In this document: in pieces, positions 1 to 6,915 of the stretch
Position numbering within the stretch: position 1 is the stretch's first letter
How the letters are laid out: every line of letters starts with the position of its first letter
NCBI GenBank assembly: GCA_030145945.1
Contig: JASLDK010000439.1
Span: forward strand, 1 to 19,783
From: Nocardioides sp.
Lineage (GTDB): Bacteria > Actinomycetota > Actinomycetes > Propionibacteriales > Nocardioidaceae
Direction of reading: 5' to 3'
Length of the DNA: 19,783 nt
Notes under the pieces: model-generated
Databases searched by the model: none
Seen by the model: only the letters and a program-made list of their open reading frames with translations
What the model was told of the DNA's origin: nothing
Translations under genes and position numbers: made by a program

Positions 1-1
1 C

Positions 2-493
2 CACACCAAGGAGGACGAGATCCTCTGGCCGCTCCTCGCCGAGCGGGCGCAGGCAGCCGACGACACCGACAGCCTGCGGGTGCTGGCGGAGATGGAGGAG
101 GAGCACGAGACTCTCGATCCCCTGCTGACCTCCTGCGACGCCGGCTTCGCCGCACTCGCCCAGCGCGCGGACGCCGACGTGCATGGTGACCTGCTCGATG
201 ACCTCGCCGAGCTGCAGAGCATTCTCGGCCAGCACCTGGGACACGAGGAGCAGGCCGCCGTCGCGATCCTGCAGCACTACGTGCCCGGCGAGGAGTGGGA
301 GGTGATCGAACGCGAGAAGTTCCGGGGTCGCCCCTCGGTGGGGCACGCCCGTCGTTTCCTGCCGTGGATCTTCAAGGGGCTCGACGACAGCACAGCGGCA
401 CGGGTGGCAGCCATCGGCGGCCCGGGCATGCGACTGCTGCTGGCCAGCTCTCGGAAGGGATTCGCCCGCCGTGAGGCGGAGGTGTTCGGCTGA
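2..493 (+). CDS. Hemerythrin-like (HHE) domain protein, 5' end missing
   Basis: The reading frame is open from base 2, so the gene begins before the window and only its C-terminal 163 residues are seen. The first residues read HTKEDEILWPLL, the His-plus-acidic motif typical of hemerythrin HHE helices. EEEHETLDPLL and HLGHEEQAAVAIL follow with the spacing of the other metal-ligand helices. Proteins of this family form a four-helix bundle that binds a di-iron centre through His, Glu and Asp and are linked to oxygen, NO or redox sensing; the ligand here is unknown. The C-terminal third (FRGRPSVGHARRFLPWIFKGL onward) is an actinobacterial extension with no motif I recognise. It is convergent with the histidine kinase gene, 13 bases away. 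An internal ATG at 89 lies inside the domain and is not the real start. Confidence 0.85.
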   Translation, partial: HTKEDEILWPLLAERAQAADDTDSLRVLAEMEEEHETLDPLLTSCDAGFAALAQRADADVHGDLLDDLAELQSILGQHLGHEEQAAVAILQHYVPGEEWEVIEREKFRGRPSVGHARRFLPWIFKGLDDSTAARVAAIGGPGMRLLLASSRKGFARREAEVFG

Positions 494-506
494 GCCCGAT
501 CGAGGG

Positions 507-2528
507 TCAGGATGCGGGGAGGCGGAGCTCGATCCGACTCCCCGCGCCTGCCGGGGAGCCATCGATCCTGAGCGCAGCACCGAGCTCCTCGGCCCGCTCG
601 CGCATCGACCGCAGGCCGACACCCTCGACGGAGTCGGCCGGGATGCCGACACCGTCGTCGGAGACGACGAGGAGCGTGTCTCCGTCGGCGCGACGGCGCA
701 GGACGAGCTCACACCGGCTGGCCTGCGCATGGCGGCTCACGTTGAGCAGCGCCTCGCTCGCCATCTGATAGACCGCGACCTGGACGGACGGATCCAACTC
801 GACGTCGGGCGCAACACTGACGGCGATCGTGAGATCAGCGCCGCTGAAGCGATCCGCCAGCGAACGCAGGGCACTCGTCAGATCCCCGTCCTCGAGCGCC
901 AACGGGACCAGCGACCGGCTGAGTCGGCGTACCTCCTCGCCCTGCTGGGACAGCTCCCGCTCCAGCGCGTCGAGCATCTCCTCGGCAGCCTGCGGATCAC
1001 GCTCCCGGAGACCCCGCGCTGCGACCAGACCGAGTCGAATCCCAGCAAGAGCGGGGCCGAGGCCGTCGTGCAGGTCACGGCGGAGCATCCTGCGCTCCTC
1101 CTGGCGTACGCCGCTCATCCGGCGCCGGGCCGCGGTCAACGCCTCCACCGACTGGGTCAGGTCCATGGTCATGCCGACCAGACCGGCCACCTCGGTCAAC
1201 ATCCGCAGACTCCGCTGGTCGAGGCGCTCGCCAGGTCGTGGCCGCGCGACGAGCACCCCGACATCGCGACCGCGACTGGTCAGTGTCAGGACGACGTCGT
1301 CGCGGTCCTGCGCCGGATCGATGACGGAGAACTCGTCCCCGGAGGCGACGATGCGGACCTCGTCCAGCCGCAGGCCGCGGCACAACGCCGCCGCCAGGGC
1401 GTCGATGTCGTGAGCACTCCCGCTGTCCGCGCTCGAGAGGAGCCGCGTCGGATCGGCGCCCGTGCCGTAGACCAGACGATCAGCGCGCCGCTGCACCAGT
1501 CTGCGCAACGGGGTGGCGCCGAGACCGACAAGACCCACCGCGACGCCGAGGGCGACGTCGGACTGGTTGGGCAGCAGCCACGCCGTGACCGCGACGAGCA
1601 GCAGGTAGGCCAGGGCGATCGAGACCGTCATGATCGCCCACACCACGCCCCGGTTGACGCGGGCGTCGACGCCCCACATCTGCCGTCCGAGCACCAGGAC
1701 GAGGATCGAGGCCGGCAGGAAGAGCTGTGCCAACAGCAGGAGGGTCCCGCTGACCTCGGCTGCGCCGCCCGACCAGTCACTGGCCCACGGCAGCAGGAAC
1801 GCCACCAGCGCGACGACCATCGCGGAGTGCCCGGCGAGCAACCACCCGAGGCCGCGCCGCTGCGACCTGGGTGTCTGCAACACACGTGCGAGCAGCCAGA
1901 TCCACACGCCGGCACCGATCAGGGCAACCGTTCGATCCGGCCACATCCCCAGCCAGGTCAACATCGACTGCCACCACGGCCAGTTCACGCCGAGCGGGTT
2001 GTGCGGCAGATCCGGTCGTACGACGGTGAGGCTCGGCACGGTGGCTGCCGCGATCGTGACGGAGCTCAGCGCGAGGGCCGGCCAGCGCCGCCCCTCCTTG
2101 GGTACGACGAGCACGGGGACGATCGCGACGGTTGCGTAGACACCCGGAACCCACGCCCAGAACGGCACGTAGAACGCAAGGTCCTGCGCCGGCCAGTCGC
2201 CGGTGAGCGCGACGTACCCGGTCGCCAGGCCGGAGGCCCCGCAGCCCAGGGCGGTCAGCGCCAACAGCCACACGACGGCATGCCTCGTGCGGGGCAGCAT
2301 CATCATCACGACCCCGCCGTAGACGACGGCCGTGACGGTGTCCATGATCCAGTCGGCGACGTTGGGGGGCGTGATGCCGGTGACGATCAGGGTCACGATG
2401 CCACCGACTGCCATCGTCCAGGAGAGTCCTGCGATGACGGCGGCGAGAACCGACCAGGACCGCGCGGCGGCGGGCAGTCGCGGCCGCGAGATCGCGGAGG
2501 GCCGGCGTACTGCAGGGAGGGTGGTCAC
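507..2528 (-). CDS. Multi-pass membrane sensor histidine kinase, HisKA_3 (NarL-partner) type
   Basis: A 673-residue sensor kinase. The first 340 residues hold about nine or ten hydrophobic segments (roughly 27-51, 60-78, 84-108, 117-143, 150-170, 199-217, 227-249, 258-280, 295-318, 324-340), so the sensor is membrane-embedded rather than a periplasmic loop. A GAF-like region (about 370-455) and a short coiled coil follow. The H-box EERRMLRRDLHDGLGPALAG has phospho-acceptor His487 in the HisKA_3 form. The ATPase domain has an N-box at Asn596 (EALLNVSRHAQA), a G1 box DDGVGIP (624-630) and a G2-like GVGLRSMRER (636-645), so it looks fully active. The start ATG shares an ATGA overlap with the stop of the upstream SARP-receiver gene, meaning the two are translationally coupled and the receiver protein is the probable phosphorylation partner. 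The signal sensed cannot be read from the sequence. Confidence 0.93.
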   Translation of the reverse strand: MTTLPAVRRPSAISRPRLPAAARSWSVLAAVIAGLSWTMAVGGIVTLIVTGITPPNVADWIMDTVTAVVYGGVVMMMLPRTRHAVVWLLALTALGCGASGLATGYVALTGDWPAQDLAFYVPFWAWVPGVYATVAIVPVLVVPKEGRRWPALALSSVTIAAATVPSLTVVRPDLPHNPLGVNWPWWQSMLTWLGMWPDRTVALIGAGVWIWLLARVLQTPRSQRRGLGWLLAGHSAMVVALVAFLLPWASDWSGGAAEVSGTLLLLAQLFLPASILVLVLGRQMWGVDARVNRGVVWAIMTVSIALAYLLLVAVTAWLLPNQSDVALGVAVGLVGLGATPLRRLVQRRADRLVYGTGADPTRLLSSADSGSAHDIDALAAALCRGLRLDEVRIVASGDEFSVIDPAQDRDDVVLTLTSRGRDVGVLVARPRPGERLDQRSLRMLTEVAGLVGMTMDLTQSVEALTAARRRMSGVRQEERRMLRRDLHDGLGPALAGIRLGLVAARGLRERDPQAAEEMLDALERELSQQGEEVRRLSRSLVPLALEDGDLTSALRSLADRFSGADLTIAVSVAPDVELDPSVQVAVYQMASEALLNVSRHAQASRCELVLRRRADGDTLLVVSDDGVGIPADSVEGVGLRSMRERAEELGAALRIDGSPAGAGSRIELRLPAS

Positions 2529-3778
2529 GGCCGCGCCAGGCGGGAGCGCGCCGCACCGGCGATGGCTGAGCCGATGATGAGCTCGCCACGGCTGACCGCA
2601 CGGACGGCTCGCAGCACGTCGTCCGCCTCCGCCGACTTCAGCAGGTATCCCGCTGCACCGGCGTCCAGAGCGCCGACCACATGGGTGTCATCCTCATGCA
2701 TCGTCATCACGAGCACCTTGAGATCGCGGTGGCGCCGCAGGAGGTCGCGGGTGAGATCGATGCCGGACTCCCCGGCCAGGTCGAGGTCCATCAGGACCAC
2801 GTCGACCCCTCGCGCGATCAGCTCATGTGCCGACGCCACGTCACCTGCGGAACCCACGAGCTCCAACCCGTCGAGGGAACCGAGGAGCCCGGTCATCCCC
2901 ATCCGGAACATCGGATGGTCGTCCACGACCGCCACCCTGAGGACGGGCGCCGGCCGTTCTCCCCTGCCGTCGACGCGACCGGTGAGTCGTTGTTGCAGGA
3001 TCGCGGTCTCCAAGCTGCCCACCGCCGCGCTCGCGTCGACCCCGAGGTCGTCCCGAAGGGTGTCGCGCAGTGTGCGCAGCGCGTTGAGACCATCGACCTG
3101 CCGCTCGGCACGCACCAAGGCTGCAGCGTGGAGCAACCACAGTCGTTCGCGGTGCGGGTGCTCCCGGGCCTCCACCTCCAGGCGCCGAGCCGCCTCAGCC
3201 GCACCACCCTGGTGCATCCGCAGCAACTCCCGCACCTCGATCGCGGACGTGCGGACCTCACGCAGGCGGACCCGCTCCGCGACGACGGCCGGGTCGTCGC
3301 CGAGCTCGAGATAGGGCTCTCCCCGCCACGACTCGAGGGCGTCGTCGAGGTCGCCCGTGAGTACGCCGATCGCCTCGTCGTCGACCGCATCGGCGAGATT
3401 CCACGGCTGGTCCGGGTCGACACGCAACTGCGTGACCGCGGCCGCGAGAGCCGCTTCCAGTCGGCCGACGTCGGTCGCGGTCTCGGGCAACTGCAACGTG
3501 TAGCCGAGGGCGGAGGTCCGGATGAGGGTGCCGGCCTCGCGGCGCGCGCGGCCGGGCTCCAACACCTTGCGCAGGCCCGCGACGTATCCCTGGATGGTCA
3601 CCGCATGGCTGGCCGGAGGATCCTCACCCCACAACGCGTGGACCAGACGGTCGATGCTGACCGGTCGATCTCGGTGCAGGACCAGCGTTGACAGCAGCTG
3701 GCGAGGCTTCGGGGCGCCGACGTCGAGGGTCTGGCCGTCGACCTCGACCTCCAGCGGTCCGAGCACACGAACTCTCAT
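2525..3778 (-). CDS. Response regulator with inverted layout: SARP winged helix + BTAD + C-terminal receiver
   Basis: 417 residues from the preferred start MRVRVLGPLEVEV, which is how SARP/AfsR-type proteins normally begin. An upstream in-frame ATG at 3841 adds 21 residues with no family support. Residues 1-96 are an OmpR-like winged helix, about 104-270 a bacterial transcriptional activator domain (BTAD), and about 281-410 a NarL-type receiver. The receiver keeps the acidic pair (VVDDHP, Asp286/Asp287), phospho-acceptor Asp331 (VLMDLDL), the switch Thr359 and the Lys381 of GYLLK, so it should be phosphorylatable. The protein stops about 20 residues after the receiver, just where NarL proteins carry their LuxR helix-turn-helix, and that domain is absent. 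DNA binding must therefore come from the N-terminal SARP domain. The stop overlaps the kinase start, so this is most likely its cognate regulator. Target genes are unknown. Confidence 0.9.
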   Translation of the reverse strand: MRVRVLGPLEVEVDGQTLDVGAPKPRQLLSTLVLHRDRPVSIDRLVHALWGEDPPASHAVTIQGYVAGLRKVLEPGRARREAGTLIRTSALGYTLQLPETATDVGRLEAALAAAVTQLRVDPDQPWNLADAVDDEAIGVLTGDLDDALESWRGEPYLELGDDPAVVAERVRLREVRTSAIEVRELLRMHQGGAAEAARRLEVEAREHPHRERLWLLHAAALVRAERQVDGLNALRTLRDTLRDDLGVDASAAVGSLETAILQQRLTGRVDGRGERPAPVLRVAVVDDHPMFRMGMTGLLGSLDGLELVGSAGDVASAHELIARGVDVVLMDLDLAGESGIDLTRDLLRRHRDLKVLVMTMHEDDTHVVGALDAGAAGYLLKSAEADDVLRAVRAVSRGELIIGSAIAGAARSRLARP

Positions 3779-3785
3779 CCACGGA

Positions 3786-3791
3786 AGGCTA
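3786..3791 (-). promoter_or_regulatory. Possible -10 box of a leaderless promoter for the SARP-receiver gene
   Basis: On the minus strand TAGCCT lies seven bases before the ATG at 3778. No Shine-Dalgarno sequence precedes that ATG. A -10 box six or seven bases from the start codon is the hallmark of leaderless actinobacterial mRNAs and supports the 3778 start. I see no convincing -35 hexamer. Confidence 0.4.
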
Positions 3792-3900
3792 GCCAGATCC
3801 GGCGGCGCGTACAGCGAAGTCGCCGAGATCGAGCGGTTCATCCCGCCATCATCACTGCCGGGACTGGAGGTGGACTTGAGACGGGCTGGAGCCGTTGGCG

Positions 3901-4305
3901 TCAGTGCCGGTCGCGGTCCAGCGCGGCATAGACCAGGCCGCCGATCATGGCCATGTTCTTGACGAACTGGATCTGCTGCATCTTGCGCGCGCCCGGGTCC
4001 TCGATCGTCCAGAACGCGTGCCCGGCGGCTGTCGTCGGGATCAACGATCCGATCAGGGCGACAGCGGACAGCCGGGGAAGGACACCAGCGGCCAGCGCAG
4101 CGCCGGCCGCTGCCTGGAGCGCTCCGTTGGCACGGACCAGCAACTCGTCGTCCTCCGGAAGAGGTACGACGCCGCGCATCCCCGCGAGCAGCGGCCGGGC
4201 CGCGTCCACCCGACCGCCCGGAGCACGGGCCGCGTCGTACCCCAGCAGGGCATAGGTCGAGCCGGTCAGAAGTTGGGCGAGCCGGCGTGCGGGTGAGCGC
4301 ATCAT
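3901..4305 (-). CDS. DoxX-family small membrane protein
   Basis: 134 residues starting MMRSPARRLAQLLTGSTYALLGYDAAR. The start at 4305 is chosen because GGAGAGGA lies five to six bases upstream; the longer reading from 4395 has a basic, non-conserved leader. Sequence features fit the DoxX family: about four hydrophobic helices, a Gly after the first helix (LLGYDA), the central ALQAAAGAALAAGVLPRLSA helix, and the C-terminal KNMAMIGGLVYAALDRDRH, close to the usual 'KNLALLGGLL' ending. DoxX proteins are integral membrane proteins linked in some actinobacteria to thiol and oxidative-stress handling; the biochemical role here is not shown. It is on the same strand as the DUF1345 gene (90 bases downstream of it) and could be co-transcribed. 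Confidence 0.85.
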   Translation of the reverse strand: MMRSPARRLAQLLTGSTYALLGYDAARAPGGRVDAARPLLAGMRGVVPLPEDDELLVRANGALQAAAGAALAAGVLPRLSAVALIGSLIPTTAAGHAFWTIEDPGARKMQQIQFVKNMAMIGGLVYAALDRDRH

Positions 4306-4395
4306 CGTTCCTCTCCGAGAGTTGGGGGTCTTCGCGAGGCTACGCCTGGCGCACACAGCCATGCATTGCCTCCCCCTTGGGCTTGGGGCCGACAA

Positions 4396-5022
4396 CTACC
4401 TGGTGACAGAGCCCTGCAGCACCTGGAAGGCGACCGCGACGACGAGCGCGTTGTAGAAGAAGGCAACGACTGCATGCAGGAGCGCCAACCGCCGCATGCG
4501 GACGCTCACGATCTCCACGTCGCTGGTGGCGAACGAGGTGCCGAGGGTGAAGGCGAAGTAGTGGTAGCTCAGGACTGACCGGGTCGATCCCTCCGGGAAA
4601 CGAAGGTCTTCCTCCGGTCCGGTCACGTCGAGGATGAGGTACATCTGCGCAAAGCCGACCTGCAGCAGCATCCACGAGAGGATGACGCCCAAGGAGGCGG
4701 CGATGACGAGACCGAGGCTGTCCGACGCGCCTGAGTCACCACGAGCCGCACGCAGGGCCGTGACCGCCGAGACCACGCCGATCGACGCCGCCAGGACCGG
4801 CGGGATCCAGGACCAGCGGGCAACCGAAGGCATCGCAGCGACATCGTCAGCAGCAAGCGGGTCGCCTCTCCACACGGCCGCCGTCCCGCCGACGAGGTAG
4901 AGGCTGCCGATGACGAGCCAGGCGGTCAGTGCCCAGGGCTCGACGGTGAAGAGGACCGCCACGCCCGTGAGGAAGATGCAGACCTCGGCCGCCGATGCGA
5001 CCCAACGACCCCGGCTCGCCAT
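4396..5022 (-). CDS. DUF1345-family membrane protein
   Basis: 208 residues beginning MASRGRWVASAAEVCIFLTGVAVLF. The frame stays open far upstream, but only from this ATG is the protein hydrophobic, and AGGAG sits five bases before it. About five hydrophobic helices are visible (roughly 8-26, 30-47, 72-90, 104-128, 180-202). The signature of the family is clear: an LSWMLLQVGFAQMYLIL helix followed by a YHYFAFTLGTSFATSDVEI segment, the 'DFxY.S.TiG.tFqtSDv'-like block of DUF1345. The family has no established function, though the TSDV block recalls channel-like proteins. It is divergent from the HD-domain gene and co-directional with the DoxX gene downstream. Confidence 0.85.
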   Translation of the reverse strand: MASRGRWVASAAEVCIFLTGVAVLFTVEPWALTAWLVIGSLYLVGGTAAVWRGDPLAADDVAAMPSVARWSWIPPVLAASIGVVSAVTALRAARGDSGASDSLGLVIAASLGVILSWMLLQVGFAQMYLILDVTGPEEDLRFPEGSTRSVLSYHYFAFTLGTSFATSDVEIVSVRMRRLALLHAVVAFFYNALVVAVAFQVLQGSVTR

Positions 5023-5055
5023 GATGCTCCTCTCGCTGCTGAGGTGAAGGACGAC

Positions 5056-5076
5056 CCGGTCGGAAGATGAGACCGG
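5056..5076. repeat. Inverted repeat in the DUF1345/HD-domain divergent spacer
   Basis: CCGGTC and GACCGG flank a nine-base centre inside the spacer between two divergent genes. The position suits an operator, but the motif is short and GC-rich and matches no regulator I can name, so chance is possible. Confidence 0.3.
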
Positions 5077-5142
5077 CCTGACCTGCCCGGGTGAGCGTAC
5101 GCGGCCTGGCAGGCTCGGCGCGTGTTGACGATGGGGTCGGCA

Positions 5143-5637
5143 ATGAGCGATCCGGTCGATCCTGAACTCGCCTACGTCGGCGGACTCTTCCACGACCTCG
5201 GCCTCACCGCTGCCCATGGCCGCAAGGATCAGCGCTTCGAGGTCGACGGAGCCGACCTGGCCAGATCCTTCCTCCTCGACCACGGAGCCTCCGAACGAGA
5301 CGCGCGGAACGTGTGGCTGGGCATCGCCCTCCACACCACCCCTGAGATTCCCGCTCATCTGGCACCCGAGGTCCTCGTCGTCACCCTCGGGGTGGAGACC
5401 GACGTACTCGGTCTCGACCTCCACGAGATCACCGACGACCAGAAGGCCGCCGTCGTCGCCGCACACCCGCGCCCGGACTTCAAGAACCAGATCCTCAAGG
5501 CCTTCCACGACGGCATGGCCGACCGGCCCGACACCACCTTCGGCACCATGAACGACGACGTACTCGCCCATTTCGACCCCACCTTCAGGCGGGCGGACTT
5601 CGTGCGGATCATCCAGGAGAACGCCTGGCCGGAATAG
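5143..5637 (+). CDS. HD-domain protein of the cyanamide-hydratase-like group, N-terminally short
   Basis: 164 residues from the ATG at 5143, which has GGGG eight bases upstream; GTG 5122 and ATG 5131 are in-frame alternatives. The body matches the actinobacterial HD-domain family related to cyanamide hydratase: LAYVGGLFHDLGLT carries the HD pair, followed by RFEVDGADLARSFL, the second metal-ligand region WLGIALHTTPEIPAHLAPEV, AAHPRPDFKNQILKAFHDG and a C-terminal RPDTTFGTMNDDVLAHFDP block. Such proteins normally carry about 40-50 residues before this point, with a helix ('NHSxRTYLFG') that supplies the first metal-binding His. A stop codon at 5092-5094 in frame shows that this region is absent here. 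It may be degenerate or may use other ligands. Substrate unknown. Confidence 0.75.
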   Translation: MSDPVDPELAYVGGLFHDLGLTAAHGRKDQRFEVDGADLARSFLLDHGASERDARNVWLGIALHTTPEIPAHLAPEVLVVTLGVETDVLGLDLHEITDDQKAAVVAAHPRPDFKNQILKAFHDGMADRPDTTFGTMNDDVLAHFDPTFRRADFVRIIQENAWPE

Positions 5638-5654
5638 CCGTCCCGGCTGGCCGA

Positions 5655-6458
5655 TCATTCGCCGAGGCGCAGCACCGGCCACCCGATCTCGGTTCGCCAC
5701 GCGTCCTCGTCGGCGGTGTCCCGGGGACCGACGAGGTAGACCTCGATGATCGAGTCGTCGATGGACAGGGCGTGGTTGGCCACCCATGCGCCGAGCCGGC
5801 CGTAGGTCTCGGCGATGGTGTCGTGGTTGCCGCGATGGGTGACCAACGCCAGCTCGACGGCCGGCAGCTCCACCACCTCGACGGCACCGTCGTCGAGAGC
5901 CCGGTCCGCCACGATCGGGTAGCAGAGCCGGGCGATCCCGCGGCCCTCGGTGAACAGCGCGTTGGCGTACTGTCCCGTCAACGGCCCGGTCCGGTACGCC
6001 GGAGCAACCGCCGCGTCCAGGGTCACCGCAGCAGCGTCGTACCAGGCGAAGACCTCGCCCTGTTCGACCGTTGCGGACACCACGGCCACGGTGCGCGCCG
6101 GGAGGACTCTCAGCTCCACATCGAGGCTCGACGGTTCGGGGTCGAGCAGCTGACGCAGAGCCTGGACCGCGGACCTGGTGCGGTCAAGCTGGCCCTCCAG
6201 GCGTGCCAGATGGTCGGCGACGAGCGCGTTGCGACGCCCAGGGTCAGCCGTCGCCATGAGTGCCTTGACCTCGGGCAGCGGGAGATCGAGCTCTCGCAGA
6301 CGGTGGATCAGCTGGGCAACCGGGATCTGCTCAGGGGCGTAGTAGCGGTAGCCGGTGCCCGCGTCGACCTCGGCCGGCTCGAGCACGCCGGCCTGGTGTT
6401 AGTGACGCAGGGTCCGGATGGTCAGCTGAGTCACCGCAGCGAAGTCGCCGATCGTCAT
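5655..6458 (-). pseudogene. MerR-family regulator with GyrI-like effector domain, interrupted by an in-frame TAA
   Basis: Read through, this is a 267-residue MerR regulator. From ATG 6458 it reads MTIGDFAAVTQLTIRTLRH, then a TAA at 6399-6401, then HQAGVLEPAEVDAGTGYRYY in the same frame. MerR proteins have Tyr at the interrupted position (RHYHQ/RYYdk), so TAC or TAT to TAA is the simplest explanation. The rest is intact: the second part of the wing, the helix pair RLRELDLPLPEVKALM, a coiled coil RLEGQLDRTRSAVQALRQLL, and a GyrI-like ligand-binding domain from about residue 115 to the end, closing with TEIGWPVLRLGE. A GTG at 6384-6386, fifteen bases after the stop, could restart translation and make an effector-only protein. 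Either a nonsense mutation or a base-calling error fits. The gene is divergent from an NTF2-like gene across two matching operators. Confidence 0.85.
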
Positions 6459-6476
6459 CGCTGTTCCCACCATCGC

Positions 6477-6507
6477 ATTGTGAACCCTCTCGTGACGAGA
6501 GAGTCCA
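6477..6507 (-). promoter_or_regulatory. MerR-type promoter/operator of the merR gene
   Basis: On the minus strand a -35-like TGGACT and -10-like CACAAT are separated by 19 bases, the long spacer typical of MerR-controlled promoters. The spacer contains a palindrome centred on CTCTCGTCACGAGAG. The same palindrome recurs in the facing promoter, implying autoregulation by the MerR protein. Confidence 0.7.
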
Positions 6508-6512
6508 TGGGC

Positions 6513-6543
6513 TTGACCCTCTCGTCACGAGAGGGTCGACCGT
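6513..6543 (+). promoter_or_regulatory. MerR-type promoter/operator of the NTF2-like gene
   Basis: TTGACC and GACCGT are separated by 19 bases holding the palindrome CCCTCTCGTCACGAGAGGG. Only six bases separate the -10 from the ATG at 6550, so the transcript would be leaderless. The 19-base spacer with a centred dyad is the classic MerR activation target. Confidence 0.75.
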
Positions 6544-6549
6544 CAACCC

Positions 6550-6915
6550 ATGACAACCGACTGGACCCAGACGACCCCGTTGCCCTTCGACGAGCTGCCC
6601 ACCTCGATCCGCGCCTTCCTCTCCGCACACCAGGTCCACGACCTCGACGCGGAGATCGCCTGCTTCGAGGAGACCGCCACAGTGACCGACGAGGGGAACA
6701 CCTATGACGGCCGCGACGCCATCAGGGCCTGGCTCAGCCGCGCGACCAGCGAGTACACCTACACCAGCGAGCTCATCGGCACCGGCCGACTCGACAGCGC
6801 CCGCTATGACGTCGTCCATCACCTCGAAGGCGACTTCCCCGGCGGAGTCGTCGACCTCCATTTCCGCTTCACCCTTCGCGACGACATGATCGCCGACCTG
6901 GTCATCGAGCCCTAG
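6550..6915 (+). CDS. NTF2-like (SnoaL-type) small protein, predicted MerR target
   Basis: 121 residues with the alpha+beta cone pattern of NTF2/SnoaL-like proteins: an N-terminal helix (LPTSIRAFLSAHQVHDLDAEIACF), the strand ETATVTDEGNTYDGRDAIRAWL with the typical 'D.g..y.G.dAI..Wl' sequence, and C-terminal strands YDVVHHLEGDFPGGVVDLHFRFTLRDDMIADLVI. The fold binds small hydrophobic ligands or acts as an enzyme or carrier; no catalytic residues can be assigned. The ATG at 6550 lies six bases after a -10 in a MerR-type promoter, so it is likely leaderless and controlled by the divergent regulator. Its stop TAG and the stop of the convergent flavoprotein gene share the palindromic CTAG at 6912-6915. 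Confidence 0.85.
   Translation: MTTDWTQTTPLPFDELPTSIRAFLSAHQVHDLDAEIACFEETATVTDEGNTYDGRDAIRAWLSRATSEYTYTSELIGTGRLDSARYDVVHHLEGDFPGGVVDLHFRFTLRDDMIADLVIEP

Noticed and set aside
471..3314. A 947-codon open frame on the plus strand, antisense to the kinase and regulator
   Set aside because: It is low-complexity in Arg, Pro and Gly and matches no fold; the opposite strand encodes clear domains. High GC gives long antisense frames.
4371..4390. A terminator between the DUF1345 and DoxX genes
   Set aside because: Only four C-G pairs can form around a long loop; too weak to list.
4396..5787. DUF1345 gene read from 5787 as a 463-residue protein
   Set aside because: The first 255 residues are antisense to the HD-domain gene and not family-like; the ATG at 5022 has a good ribosome site.
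6481..6540. The twin CTCTCGT(G/C)ACGAGAG palindromes as ends of a small mobile element
   Set aside because: Each has a -35 and -10 at MerR spacing next to divergent start codons, and no transposase or target duplication exists.
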